This document shows positions 16,092 through 25,345 of a stretch of 47,558 bases of DNA, piece after piece (within the stretch, counting starts at the first letter, position 1; each line of letters opens with the position of its first letter). This stretch comes from Akkermansiaceae bacterium UBA1518. Its GTDB lineage: Bacteria; Verrucomicrobiota; Verrucomicrobiia; Verrucomicrobiales; Akkermansiaceae. The DNA lies in NCBI GenBank assembly GCA_002323895.1, contig DCQM01000162.1, forward strand, positions 1-47,558. Reading direction: 5' to 3'. A model generated the notes under the pieces. That model was not told the DNA's origin. It did no database searches and saw only the letters and a list, made by a program, of their open reading frames with translations. Made by a program: the position numbers and the translations under genes.

Positions 16092-18197
16092 ATGAATGTT
16101 TCAAAAGCTTTCGCCATCGGAATTACTACCATTGGCTTCATCCTTTTCGTTCTCTCTCAATTCCGGTGGCAACATCCTTTTTTAGACTCTCTAAGTCTAC
16201 ATACGTGGTATTTTGCGATCGGAAGTTTTATTGCCTTATCGTTCGTTCCCAATAGTCGCCTCATTCGAGTCGGGTTCGCAGCGGTCGCCTTACCCATCTT
16301 TGTTTTCTTCTTCACCGATTTTGTTTCTAGGACTGATATTGGCAATAAGTCCATCGATCTTACTGAAGATGATCGTTACACCCTGACCAAAGGAACCCGC
16401 GCCATCCTGACCGAACTCAAGGATCCAGTGACGATTAACTACTACGTAACTCGTGATGTTGATGGCACCCCCTCAGCTTATAAGAGGCACATTCCTCGGG
16501 TAGACAGCTTCCTTCGACAGCTCGAAGGGCTTGCGAATGATAAGAAAATTACCCTCAACTTCATTGACCCCGAGCCGAATACTGATGAAGAAGACGCTGC
16601 TCTACTCGATCAAGTTCAGCAAATTCCAGTTACCCAGGACGATAAGTTCCTCTTCGGAGCTTCTATCAGCTCCTTGGATAAGAAGACTGTCATTCCATTC
16701 TTCGCACCGAGCCAGGAGACCCAGCTAGAATACCAACTCATCAGTGCCATCGCAGAAGTGAGTCGGCGTGAAACACCGGTTGTTGGTTTGATTTCGGCCC
16801 ACAACTTAGCCTCGGGCGGACAGACAAATCAGGGCTGGCTCTTTTACCAACTCCTTCAACGTTCTTATGATGTTGCGAATCTGGGTATGATGCCAATTGA
16901 AAGTCTCGGAACAGAATATCAAAAAAGAAAGTGGGGAAATGCTCCAAACTTTCTCGATCCCGAGAAAATTAAAGTCATCCTTGTAGTCCATCCGGCAGGG
17001 ATCACTCCTGATACCGAGTTTGTTTTAGACCAATACATTCTCCGGGGTGGAACTGTCATCGCTTGTGTCGATCCTCTTTCTCTCGTAGCACAGCAATCTG
17101 GTGGCCGGCCACAAATCCCCGGGATGCCACCACAGGGCGGGACTCCACCCTCATCATCACTCCCGAAACTTTTCAAAAAGCACAACATTGGTTTTAAAGA
17201 ATCCCAAGTTGTCATCGACCGGAAGTACGCTCCCTCGAATAACCCGCGCATTCTCTTGCTTAACGAAGAGTCCATGACCGCAAAGGATGATATTTCACTT
17301 TCTAAAATCAAAAACCTGGCGTTTCTAATGTCGGGAGGATTCACGGGAGAGAATGGCAAGGCCATGGGACCCGGTCTTGAAGTCCGCAAATTGGTCGAGT
17401 CTTCCTATGAGTACACTTTCGTCACCGATCAAACACTCAACAGCCCTGACGCTGCTAATCAGCTTCGATTCGCCTTGGGAAGCCGGCGTGAAGGGGATGA
17501 AAAACAAACCTACGTTGCGCTCCTTAGCGGAACATTCACGACAGCTTTTCCTGAAGGTGACCCTTCTGCAAAGGAAGGCCCCGACGAGAACGAAGGCGAA
17601 AAAGAAGAGAAGACCACCGAAGAAGCTCTCACTACCGGAATTAAAGTTGGCAATCTCTATTTATTCAGTGACTCAGACTTCCTTTACGACGGAATGGCAT
17701 ACAATGCTCGCCGGATGTTCAACACCCAAGTCGTTGAACCGATCACCAACAACGGAGCATTTATGTTCAATATTCTCGATCAGGCCGCAGGTTCCGAACA
17801 TTTGGTCGGAGCACGAGCCCGTGGCGAAGTTTACCGCCCTTTCACCGTCCTAAGAGAACTCGAAGCTGTTTCCGAAAGGAAATCGAAAGAAAATCTCGAT
17901 AAACTCCAGGCCAAAGAGCAACGGATCGAAAAGGAATTTCAACAGATCAGATCACAAATGTCATCTGCTCAAGAGGCCCAGATGTCACCTGAGCTTCAGG
18001 CAAAACGTGATGAATACATCAAAAATAAGGTCCAAATTCAGAAGGACCGCCGAGAGGAGAAAAAAGCGCATCAAAGAGATGTCGATCTTCTAAAAGCCAA
18101 TATCTTTTGGAGTAACATTCTCTACATGCCATTGGGTGTCATCGTCATCGGCCTCTTTGTCTTCATTTGGCGAAAGCAACAAACGAAAGCTCGATAA
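16092..18197 (+). CDS. GldG-like ABC transporter accessory protein
   Basis: 701 residues. Three hydrophobic segments lie near the N-terminus (about 5-85). A large extracytoplasmic domain of the ABC_transp_aux/GldG type follows, with the TLTKGTRAILTELKDPVTINYY start and a glutamine amidotransferase-like fold in the middle. A Pro/Gly-rich loop is near residue 350, a charged coiled coil at about 600-670, and a final membrane helix at about 675-695. The ATG at 16092 avoids overlap with the permease. It is probably the periplasmic partner of the ABC-2 pair. Confidence 0.88.
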   Translation: MNVSKAFAIGITTIGFILFVLSQFRWQHPFLDSLSLHTWYFAIGSFIALSFVPNSRLIRVGFAAVALPIFVFFFTDFVSRTDIGNKSIDLTEDDRYTLTKGTRAILTELKDPVTINYYVTRDVDGTPSAYKRHIPRVDSFLRQLEGLANDKKITLNFIDPEPNTDEEDAALLDQVQQIPVTQDDKFLFGASISSLDKKTVIPFFAPSQETQLEYQLISAIAEVSRRETPVVGLISAHNLASGGQTNQGWLFYQLLQRSYDVANLGMMPIESLGTEYQKRKWGNAPNFLDPEKIKVILVVHPAGITPDTEFVLDQYILRGGTVIACVDPLSLVAQQSGGRPQIPGMPPQGGTPPSSSLPKLFKKHNIGFKESQVVIDRKYAPSNNPRILLLNEESMTAKDDISLSKIKNLAFLMSGGFTGENGKAMGPGLEVRKLVESSYEYTFVTDQTLNSPDAANQLRFALGSRREGDEKQTYVALLSGTFTTAFPEGDPSAKEGPDENEGEKEEKTTEEALTTGIKVGNLYLFSDSDFLYDGMAYNARRMFNTQVVEPITNNGAFMFNILDQAAGSEHLVGARARGEVYRPFTVLRELEAVSERKSKENLDKLQAKEQRIEKEFQQIRSQMSSAQEAQMSPELQAKRDEYIKNKVQIQKDRREEKKAHQRDVDLLKANIFWSNILYMPLGVIVIGLFVFIWRKQQTKAR

Positions 18198-18240
18198 TTT
18201 CTAAGTTTACTACATCAACCTCGAACCTGACCAAGAAAAC

Positions 18241-19683
18241 ATGTCACGCCTTCAACTTCTGATTCTTTGGATCCTCGCCCTCGGCGCAGGCTTCTACTAC
18301 TTCAACAGCAAGGATGTCCCAGATTCCATCAGCAATAAAACGGAACTTGAGGTTGGATCTCAAATCGTTCCTTCTGATCTTATCGAAACGGTCGATAGCC
18401 TCACCCTGATTTCGGGTGAGGATAAGGCTTCACTCAAAAAAATCGACGGGCGATGGGTCGTATCCGAAAAGGGAGACTTTCCGGCCAATTATGACTCTAT
18501 CAATCAAGTCATCGGCGCCTTACGAGAAGCCAAGGTAGCTCAAAGCGTTGTTGCAACAGACGAATATTACGACCGCTTCAAGTTAGATCCCACTAGTGAA
18601 GAAGAGGGCGAACAACCAGACACCATCTCATTACAAAAGGATGGCAAAGAGTCTTCCACTATTTTCCTGGGTAAAACTCGTGAATCAACCGGTGGCTCGG
18701 GTGGTCGAGCTGGTCGCTTTGTTCGCCTTTCGAATGATAAAACCGGGGTTTATGTAATCCAAGAAAGCTTTAGCTTTTTGAACGCTGATCCTAACAATTG
18801 GATCAATAAATCCCTTACACCTCTAAAAGAAGGCGCGATCAAAATGGAGGTGACGGCTCCAAATGATGAAAGCTTCAAATCCTGGTCTATTTCCCGTGAA
18901 ACAGTACGTGATAATTTTATTGTCGAAGGTCTCGGCGAAAAGGAAGAGACCAAGAGCAATGAAACAGCAGTTTTGAAAAATCTATTGGCAGGAGCAACCT
19001 TCACAGAACTCATTACCAGTGAGGACTACAAAGAGCGCGCTAACGAAAAGGCGGCTCGCCAACTAAAAGCGACTGATTCCACCGGGACAATCTTCTCAAT
19101 CACGATTACCCCTGAAAAGAAAACAGAGGAAAAGGAAGAGAAAAAGGACGACCCGGCTAACCCAACACCACCACCAGCGGTCGATTACTTCGTCTCAATT
19201 GAGATTCTAAATGGTCCAACTAAGCCAGAACCCGTTGGAGACGATGCAAGTGTTCAGGAAAAAGCGGTTTATGCGGAGCGCGTTAACAATCTTGCAAACG
19301 TGTCTGCGGGCGTAAACCAAATGCGAAGCACTTACGGAGGGCGCTACTTCTTGGTAAGTGAGACCACAATCGGAGCTCTCAACAAAAATCGCGGAGAACT
19401 CATTCAGCCTAAAAAGGAGGAGAAGAAGCCTGTCACAGTGGCCACTCCTCCAATTCGTGTTCCGAATCCGGGAGATAAGGCTATCGTCCCTCCACCCCTT
19501 CCCACAGTAAATGCGCCCCCACCCTCGATCGCCCGCCCTAAAGAGGGTCAAGGTAAACCGAAGATTGAGGCCGTCACTCCACCAATTCAAGTTCCACCGA
19601 TTCCAAATCAACCTAAAATCGAGGAAACTGCTCCCGGATCGGTTAAGGAAACAGAACTGGAAGGGAAGAAAACTGGCGAATAA
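18241..19683 (+). CDS. DUF4340 domain protein with proline-rich tail
   Basis: 480 residues. One N-terminal membrane helix (about 4-20) is followed by the DUF4340 region (about 40-370) with repeated LxLxSGEDKASLKKIDGRWV-like strands. The last about 85 residues are a Pro-rich tail with PPIRVP, PPPLP and PPIQVPP motifs and several Lys-Glu stretches. DUF4340 genes commonly follow GldG genes, and here it is the last gene of that module. The function is unknown; presumably it is a periplasmic component of the transporter. Confidence 0.85.
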   Translation: MSRLQLLILWILALGAGFYYFNSKDVPDSISNKTELEVGSQIVPSDLIETVDSLTLISGEDKASLKKIDGRWVVSEKGDFPANYDSINQVIGALREAKVAQSVVATDEYYDRFKLDPTSEEEGEQPDTISLQKDGKESSTIFLGKTRESTGGSGGRAGRFVRLSNDKTGVYVIQESFSFLNADPNNWINKSLTPLKEGAIKMEVTAPNDESFKSWSISRETVRDNFIVEGLGEKEETKSNETAVLKNLLAGATFTELITSEDYKERANEKAARQLKATDSTGTIFSITITPEKKTEEKEEKKDDPANPTPPPAVDYFVSIEILNGPTKPEPVGDDASVQEKAVYAERVNNLANVSAGVNQMRSTYGGRYFLVSETTIGALNKNRGELIQPKKEEKKPVTVATPPIRVPNPGDKAIVPPPLPTVNAPPPSIARPKEGQGKPKIEAVTPPIQVPPIPNQPKIEETAPGSVKETELEGKKTGE

Positions 19684-19770
19684 AATCTGCGCTCCTTTCA
19701 GGTTCTTACGCTTTTTAAGATGTGTCTTTCTATTGTCCGTTCTTACTCTCGGAACGCTGAATGAACGGGC

Positions 19771-19804
19771 TTGACTCTCTTCGTAACTATCGCAAATTAT
19801 TTGC
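19771..19804 (+). promoter_or_regulatory. Promoter overlapped by a palindromic operator for the metal transporter
   Basis: TTGACT at 19771-19776, an 18-base spacer and AATTAT at 19795-19800. The perfect palindrome GCAAATTATTTGC at 19792-19804 covers the -10 box. The start codon follows 6 bases later, so the transcript would be nearly leaderless. The placement suits a Zur/Fur/MntR-type repressor; which one is not determinable. Confidence 0.5.
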
Positions 19805-19810
19805 AGATTT

Positions 19811-20680
19811 ATGAAGGGATTGTTTTTTTTTATTGCGTTTACACTCTGCGCCCACGGTCTTGATGTTGCTTCACTTCATCCGCTCATTACCGATGCCGTT
19901 AAACAAGTTGGTGGTGAGCGGATCAATGTCGTGGAGATCGTAAAACCCGGGGCAAATGTCCACAAATTCCAGCCACGAGGCTCGGACATCAAAAAGATGA
20001 ACCGCGCCCGAATCATTTTCGCATCGGGGAAGAAACTCGAACCCTATCTAGCTGATCTGAAGGACAATTTAAGCGCCAACCAGATCATCATTGAGGTAGG
20101 GCGAACCATTCCTTCCCAAAAAGTCTCAAAAGAGGACCAAATCTACACCTGCTGCCCAAATCACGCTGTCGGAGGAATTGATCCACATTGGTGGCACAAC
20201 GTCCGTAATATGGAGCGTGCCATTCGGGTGATCGAGAAGGAACTCAGCCGCATAGATCCCGCAGGAAAAGCAATTTACGCCGTAAACTCAAAGGCCGCTC
20301 GGACCCGCCTTACCCAGCTTGACCGATGGGTAAAAGGTCAAGTCGCAACTATTCCCCGGGGAAGGCGTCACCTTGTGACTGCCCATGCTGCCTTCGGGTA
20401 TTTTTGTAAGGGCTATGGATTCAAGGCGAGTTTTGTGCAGGGGCTAAGTGCTCAGGGGGAGCTTTCTTCGAGCCATCTTGCCGGAGCCATTAAACAACTC
20501 CGCAAAGAGGCCATTCCAATGGTGTTTCCTGAACAAACCGCAAATCCCAAGGTTCTTCAACAAATTGCGAAGCAGACTGGCGCCAAGGTTGGTAACCCTC
20601 TCATCGCAGACGGATCCACTCCGAGCTATCAAGCAATGATTATGGCTAACGTAGAGAGTATTGTCGCTGGATTAAAATAA
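19811..20680 (+). CDS. Zinc/manganese ABC transporter substrate-binding protein (ZnuA/TroA family)
   Basis: 289 residues with a signal peptide (about 1-16). Likely metal ligands are H51 in NVHKFQP, the His of DPHWWHN near 125, the His of TAHAAFGYF near 194 and an acidic residue near 273. A Cys pair (YTCCPNHA) lies just before the second ligand block, where many ZnuA proteins carry a His-rich loop. It heads a four-gene operon of the same transporter. The metal (Zn or Mn) cannot be decided. Confidence 0.92.
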   Translation: MKGLFFFIAFTLCAHGLDVASLHPLITDAVKQVGGERINVVEIVKPGANVHKFQPRGSDIKKMNRARIIFASGKKLEPYLADLKDNLSANQIIIEVGRTIPSQKVSKEDQIYTCCPNHAVGGIDPHWWHNVRNMERAIRVIEKELSRIDPAGKAIYAVNSKAARTRLTQLDRWVKGQVATIPRGRRHLVTAHAAFGYFCKGYGFKASFVQGLSAQGELSSSHLAGAIKQLRKEAIPMVFPEQTANPKVLQQIAKQTGAKVGNPLIADGSTPSYQAMIMANVESIVAGLK

Positions 20681-20685
20681 AGATC

Positions 20686-21102
20686 ATGACCCGATCTCCT
20701 CTCACGGCCACCCTTCTAACTCTGGCCCCTCTTGCAGCCCTAGGTTGGCCGCTCGCTAAGGTGATTAATCATGAACCTTATCAGCAAGCAAAAGTTGAAG
20801 AGGACAGTTCCGGGCCCCTTCTCCAAGCAGATTTAGAGATAAAAGCGGCGCACCCGTTCAAGACGCTTGAAGTATCGGCCGCTGATACCACTTGGACTTT
20901 TACTGCAGATGAAGATATCAAAACGATCTCCTTTCCAAAAGACCTTGATATTATTTTCACTGTCACTGCGACATGGCCGGAGGGCACCCCTGAATCAGCA
21001 ATCCTTCTAACCTTAAAACCTGACGGCCGCCCCGACCGCAATCATACTCTTTGGGGCTTCCTTGAGCTCACCGAAGAAATAAAATTCACCTGGGACCGCT
21101 AG
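20686..21102 (+). CDS. Unknown secreted/membrane-anchored small protein in metal-transporter operon
   Basis: 138 residues with an N-terminal signal or anchor (about 6-22, rich in Leu and Ala). A probable beta-sandwich follows, with strands such as LEVSAADTTWTFT and IIFTVTATWPEGTP. It lies 5 bases after the binding protein and 2 bases before the ATPase gene, so it is firmly in the operon. No metal-binding cluster stands out (isolated His only). No family recognised. Confidence 0.72.
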   Translation: MTRSPLTATLLTLAPLAALGWPLAKVINHEPYQQAKVEEDSSGPLLQADLEIKAAHPFKTLEVSAADTTWTFTADEDIKTISFPKDLDIIFTVTATWPEGTPESAILLTLKPDGRPDRNHTLWGFLELTEEIKFTWDR

Positions 21103-21104
21103 TT

Positions 21105-21851
21105 ATGAGCCACGAACACCATCAACTCGACCTCACTGGTGTTGGCTTTTGTTACGGAAATAAAGAGGCGCTACGCGAGGTCAATTTCTCTATCCACTGC
21201 GGCCAGCGGCTTGCTTTATTGGGTCCGAATGGAGCTGGGAAAAGCACCTTAATCAGGCTTCTTGCCGGATTACTTCCGTTACAATCTGGAATTATTCAGT
21301 GGCGAGAAAACCCTATCACCAAGGCCCGCCGCGAGATCGCATATCTCCCACAGGTCGATCAACACCAACGTAATTTCCCAATTCGAGTCAAAGACGTCGT
21401 CGCAATGGGACGGTTTCCACACCTAGGCCATCTTCATCGATTTCGGAAAATTGATCGTGAAAAAATCAATGAAGCCATCGACCTTATGAAGCTTGGTGAC
21501 ATTGCCCATCGCCAAATCGACCAGCTTTCAGGTGGGCAACAACAGCGGACTTTTATCGCCAGAGCTCTTGCTCAAGAAGCACATGTCCTACTCCTCGATG
21601 AGCCATTTAACGGACTAGATATTGAAAGCCGGTGTCACTTATCAGATTCACTCATTGAACTCACTAAGAGTGGCCATCTCATCATTGCCTCCCATCATCA
21701 ACTCGAAAGCGTCACCCAGATTTTCACTCATGCTCTCGTCCTCAATCAACAACAAGTTGATTTTGGAGAAGCCACCAAGATCATGGAAAGCGAGTCTGTG
21801 AAACAGATCCTTCACTCTTGCCACCCGCACGCGCATGAACGAGCTCTTTGA
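21105..21851 (+). CDS. Metal ABC transporter ATP-binding protein (ZnuC-like)
   Basis: 248 residues. Walker A is GPNGAGKST, the signature motif is LSGGQQQR, and Walker B is VLLLDEPFNGLD, followed by a switch His in IIASHHQLE. The gene overlaps the permease start by 17 bases. The C-terminal HSCHPHAHE is histidine-rich and could bind metal, though the role is a guess. Confidence 0.94.
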   Translation: MSHEHHQLDLTGVGFCYGNKEALREVNFSIHCGQRLALLGPNGAGKSTLIRLLAGLLPLQSGIIQWRENPITKARREIAYLPQVDQHQRNFPIRVKDVVAMGRFPHLGHLHRFRKIDREKINEAIDLMKLGDIAHRQIDQLSGGQQQRTFIARALAQEAHVLLLDEPFNGLDIESRCHLSDSLIELTKSGHLIIASHHQLESVTQIFTHALVLNQQQVDFGEATKIMESESVKQILHSCHPHAHERAL

Positions 21852-22653
21852 TATCCCTCTCTACCAGAGGGCGATTCTTGCGACCCTCATTATCGGTTTC
21901 GTTAACGGATACGCCAGCGCTTTTGTCCTTCTTCACCGAAGCCCTCTCAAACTGACGGCCCTGAGTCATAGCCTTCTTCCCGGCGTCGCGCTTGCTGCCT
22001 ATTTCGTTGGACTAGGAGTTCTTAGTGCTTTTTTCGGAGCTGTCATTGCGGCAGTCATTATTGGGGTGCTTACAGTTCTCTTGTCCCGCGTCACAAAAAT
22101 CAGTGATGATACCGTTCTCGCCGTTCTTTATACAGGTGCATTTGCTGTAGGAATCATGGTCTTACTGAAACTTGGATCGAATCAAGACCTTGAGAATTGG
22201 CTTCTCGGAAACATCCTCGGGCTTTCTGATTTTGATTTATGGATGAGCTTTGTTGTCGGCATCATTGCTGTGGCCTTACTTTCCCTCTTTCGACGGGCGA
22301 TCGTCATCAAGCTATACGACCCTGAAGTCGCAACTAGCCTTGGCATCCGAACCCGCCTACTCGAGTATACCTCGTTTGCCATTCTTATTCTTGTCCTCGT
22401 CACAACACTGCAAGCCGTCGGCTGTATTCTTGCAATCGGAATGATTGTCACACCAGCTGCCATCGTGCGCCCTTACATTTCAAGCCCTGAGACCCTTTTT
22501 CCTTTAAGCGGTCTAGTAGGGGCCGCCGGATCAGCACTGGGATTTTACCTCAATATTCACTTCGATCTCCCTGGTGCTGGCGCAAGTATCGCAGCTACTC
22601 TAGCAGCAATGTTCCTCATCTCTGTGATCCTACGTTCTATTTTCACGAAGTAG
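21835..22653 (+). CDS. Metal ABC transporter permease (ZnuB/TroC-like)
   Basis: 272 residues with about eight membrane segments. The family's LSHSLLPGVALAAYF block is near residues 42-56, and the GCILAIGMIVTPAA segment lies in the C-terminal half. It completes the import system. Its start lies within the ATPase gene, suggesting translational coupling. Confidence 0.94.
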   Translation: MNELFDIPLYQRAILATLIIGFVNGYASAFVLLHRSPLKLTALSHSLLPGVALAAYFVGLGVLSAFFGAVIAAVIIGVLTVLLSRVTKISDDTVLAVLYTGAFAVGIMVLLKLGSNQDLENWLLGNILGLSDFDLWMSFVVGIIAVALLSLFRRAIVIKLYDPEVATSLGIRTRLLEYTSFAILILVLVTTLQAVGCILAIGMIVTPAAIVRPYISSPETLFPLSGLVGAAGSALGFYLNIHFDLPGAGASIAATLAAMFLISVILRSIFTK

Positions 22654-22723
22654 ATTCCCATCGTTGCATCAGCAAACAATTCGACAAAAAACCTCACTTG
22701 TATCGAGCTCCACCAGGAGACGA

Positions 22724-24472
22724 TTAACTCTTGCCAAATTTGCGATCAAGTTCCTGAAATGAAATCTGCACAAGGGTCGGGCGCCCCGCTGGATCGCAGT
22801 AGGGTAAATCACATTTAAAAAGATCATCAAGCAAAGCCGATAACGATGATTCACTCCAACCATCTTGTCGTGCCAACACATAAGAAACTTTGGAAGCAAA
22901 CCCCTCATAGGCCAATCTCTTCACCCGAGAAGAACCCTCCCGGTCGATTACCAAGTCCACCAAATCAATCAGTGCGCGTTTTATATCTTTCCGATTTAGA
23001 AAAGACGGTGCTGCAGAAATTGTGACTGTTTGCCCCCCAAACGATTCCAAAGTAAACCCCGCCTGGTCAAAGTGTTCGCGAAATCTCATTAACAAATCAA
23101 CATCTCGAACGTCCAATTCCAAAAGAACTGGAACCAGTAATCCTTGCGATTCAATCTCCCCCTGATCGCTGATAAGTCGCTCATAAAAAATCCGCTCACG
23201 AGCGGCCTGAGGTTCAAGTAAGACTAACCCCTCTTCTCCTTCCAGTAAGGCGTAGCGCTTCGAAAGAGCCCCCACGATTCGAAACTCCGGTGTCTTTGAC
23301 GTTTTTTCTGGCGTGACTTCCAGCTCCTTCTGTTCTTCATGATGCCAAGCGATTGTGTCGACAATTGATGAAGATTGAACTGGGTCGTCTTCATCCTCAC
23401 GAATCATTTCTTTTGATTTTTCATCCTCGCCCAACTGAAGAGGACGGATTTGCTCCACCAAATTTTCTGAAGCTCCCCCTTCCTTTGGTCGGAGCGCCTC
23501 CTCAATCGCATCAAGAATTGCAATCCGAACCTGCGCAGGTTCAACAAAGCGAACCTCGCGCTTTGCCGGATGCACATTGACATCGACCAATGCCGGGTCC
23601 ATCTGAATCCACAACCATGCTGCCGGCTGGAGACCCTCCTGAATCCCACCCTTAAACGCCTCTCGAATAGCCCTTGAGATGGTATGATCCTCCACAGGGC
23701 GACCATTCAAAAAAACAAATTGATGTTTCCGACCGCGACGCGCGAAAGCTACTGGCAGTATTGCTCCTTCAATCACCATTCCACGATACTCGTGGCGGGG
23801 AACTTCTATGAGGGCTTTTCCTGATTCTCCACCACTCATCGCCTCGATGCGAACCCTGCGATCCGAGGTCGCCGGTAAATCTAAGGCCACCCGACCATCC
23901 TTACGAAGCAGCCAACCAATCCCTGGACTACACAGAGCATGGAGACGAATCTGATGCTCAATGTGTGCTGCTTCAGTTGATTCCGCCTTCAGGAACTTCT
24001 TCCGGGCAGGAACATTATAAAAAAGATCTCTTACTTCGATACTTGTTCCCACCGAACATCCGCTTGCTCGGACTTCACCCATTTTGCCACCATCCACCCT
24101 AATTTCAGTTCCCTCAGCCGAGTCTACCTCCCGACTCCTCATCGTGAAGCGTGAAACACTAGCAATACTCGGCAAAGCCTCTCCCCGGAATCCCAAGGTA
24201 GCTATACCATTCAAGTCATCGGAACTACGAAGTTTGCTTGTGGCATGGCGCTCTAATGATTTCGCCGTATCTTGCTGACTCATTCCGCAGCCATCGTCCC
24301 TAACCCGAAGCATTGCAATCCCTCCTCGCTGGACCTCGACCTCTATCTTTCTAGCCCCGGCATCAATAGCATTTTCGACAAGTTCCTTAATAACGCTAGC
24401 GGGCCGTTCGATGACCTCTCCCGCCGCCACTTGGCTAGCAAGAGTTTCTGGCATCACCTCGATAGTCGGCAT
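22724..24472 (-). CDS. mutL: DNA mismatch repair protein MutL
   Basis: 582 residues. The GHKL ATPase domain is intact (EVIERPASVIKELVENAIDAGA, DDGCGM, GFRGEALPSIASV), as is the transducer domain with VDVNVHPAKREVRF. The C-terminal dimerisation domain follows an acidic linker. At the usual DQHA(x)2E(x)4E endonuclease site the sequence is EPQAARERIFYE (residues 420-431), lacking D and H. The usual C-P-H-G-R-P is CDPAGRP, and the ACHxA-type helix is missing. This copy probably cannot nick DNA itself. mutS is not in the window. Confidence 0.96.
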   Translation of the reverse strand: MPTIEVMPETLASQVAAGEVIERPASVIKELVENAIDAGARKIEVEVQRGGIAMLRVRDDGCGMSQQDTAKSLERHATSKLRSSDDLNGIATLGFRGEALPSIASVSRFTMRSREVDSAEGTEIRVDGGKMGEVRASGCSVGTSIEVRDLFYNVPARKKFLKAESTEAAHIEHQIRLHALCSPGIGWLLRKDGRVALDLPATSDRRVRIEAMSGGESGKALIEVPRHEYRGMVIEGAILPVAFARRGRKHQFVFLNGRPVEDHTISRAIREAFKGGIQEGLQPAAWLWIQMDPALVDVNVHPAKREVRFVEPAQVRIAILDAIEEALRPKEGGASENLVEQIRPLQLGEDEKSKEMIREDEDDPVQSSSIVDTIAWHHEEQKELEVTPEKTSKTPEFRIVGALSKRYALLEGEEGLVLLEPQAARERIFYERLISDQGEIESQGLLVPVLLELDVRDVDLLMRFREHFDQAGFTLESFGGQTVTISAAPSFLNRKDIKRALIDLVDLVIDREGSSRVKRLAYEGFASKVSYVLARQDGWSESSLSALLDDLFKCDLPYCDPAGRPTLVQISFQELDRKFGKS

Positions 24473-24748
24473 AGCCTTAGCCTACTCAATGTCTCCTAGG
24501 GGTCAGCTCCAAAACGCAGAAATTAATGGGCCAAAAATCTCACCTATAACTCTAAAAACGGTTATCCTCCGCTATAGAAATTAATAACGATCCTAAATTG
24601 GGAGCTTAGAAAAAATAAGAGCGAGTCAAAGTTTCTCCAAACCCCACAGTGCAGCCGAAATATATGCCTAGGTATTTACATATGAAAAGAAGGATCGGAT
24701 CCAGCAAGCTGCTTTACGAAGTGGATATCTCCCCCTAACTTCTTCTCT

Positions 24749-25345
24749 GTGACCTCGCGGACAGGGATTCTTTTAATGGTTTCGGGCCCATCAGGTTCCG
24801 GAAAAACGACTCTTTGCCGTCGTTTAGCAGATGAAAAGGAGGCTCATTACTCGATTTCCTGTACCACGAGACTTCCTCGAGACGGGGAGATTAACGGTAA
24901 GGATTACCATTTTCTCACTACCAAAGATTTTCAATCACGTATCGATGCCAACGAGTTTCTGGAATATGCAAAAGTTCATGAGAATTATTACGGAACGCTC
25001 AAAACCGAAGTAGTCAATCAACTCGCTGTCGGAATCGATGTTGTTATGGATATCGATGTTCAGGGGGCTAATCAGGTACGCTCTTGCTCTGACGCTCAAA
25101 TCCAGGCAGCCTTGATCGACCTTTTTGTCATGCCCCCTAGCGAAGAAGAACTTCGCAGCCGTCTTACCGGACGCGGAACTGATGCCGAGGAAGTTATTGC
25201 TCTCAGGATGAGAAATGCTCTCGAAGAAATGGAGCACTGGCCCAAATATTCCTACCGTCTCATTTCCGCAACCCGTGAAGAGGACTATCTTAACTTCAAA
25301 TCGCTCATGGTCGCTGAGCGACTACGCGTCTCCCGACTTAAATGA
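24749..25345 (+). CDS. gmk: Guanylate kinase
   Basis: Phosphorylates GMP to GDP with ATP. 198 residues. P-loop GPSGSGKT is at 13-20, the GMP-binding SISCTTRLPRDGE and DYHFLT blocks follow, then the lid with RLTGRGTD. The GTG start at 24749 gives a normal-length N-terminus; the next ATG at 24776 would begin just before the P-loop. The 276-base gap upstream, shared with divergent mutL, has no recognisable gene. It overlaps coaC by ATGA. Confidence 0.95.
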   Translation: MTSRTGILLMVSGPSGSGKTTLCRRLADEKEAHYSISCTTRLPRDGEINGKDYHFLTTKDFQSRIDANEFLEYAKVHENYYGTLKTEVVNQLAVGIDVVMDIDVQGANQVRSCSDAQIQAALIDLFVMPPSEEELRSRLTGRGTDAEEVIALRMRNALEEMEHWPKYSYRLISATREEDYLNFKSLMVAERLRVSRLK

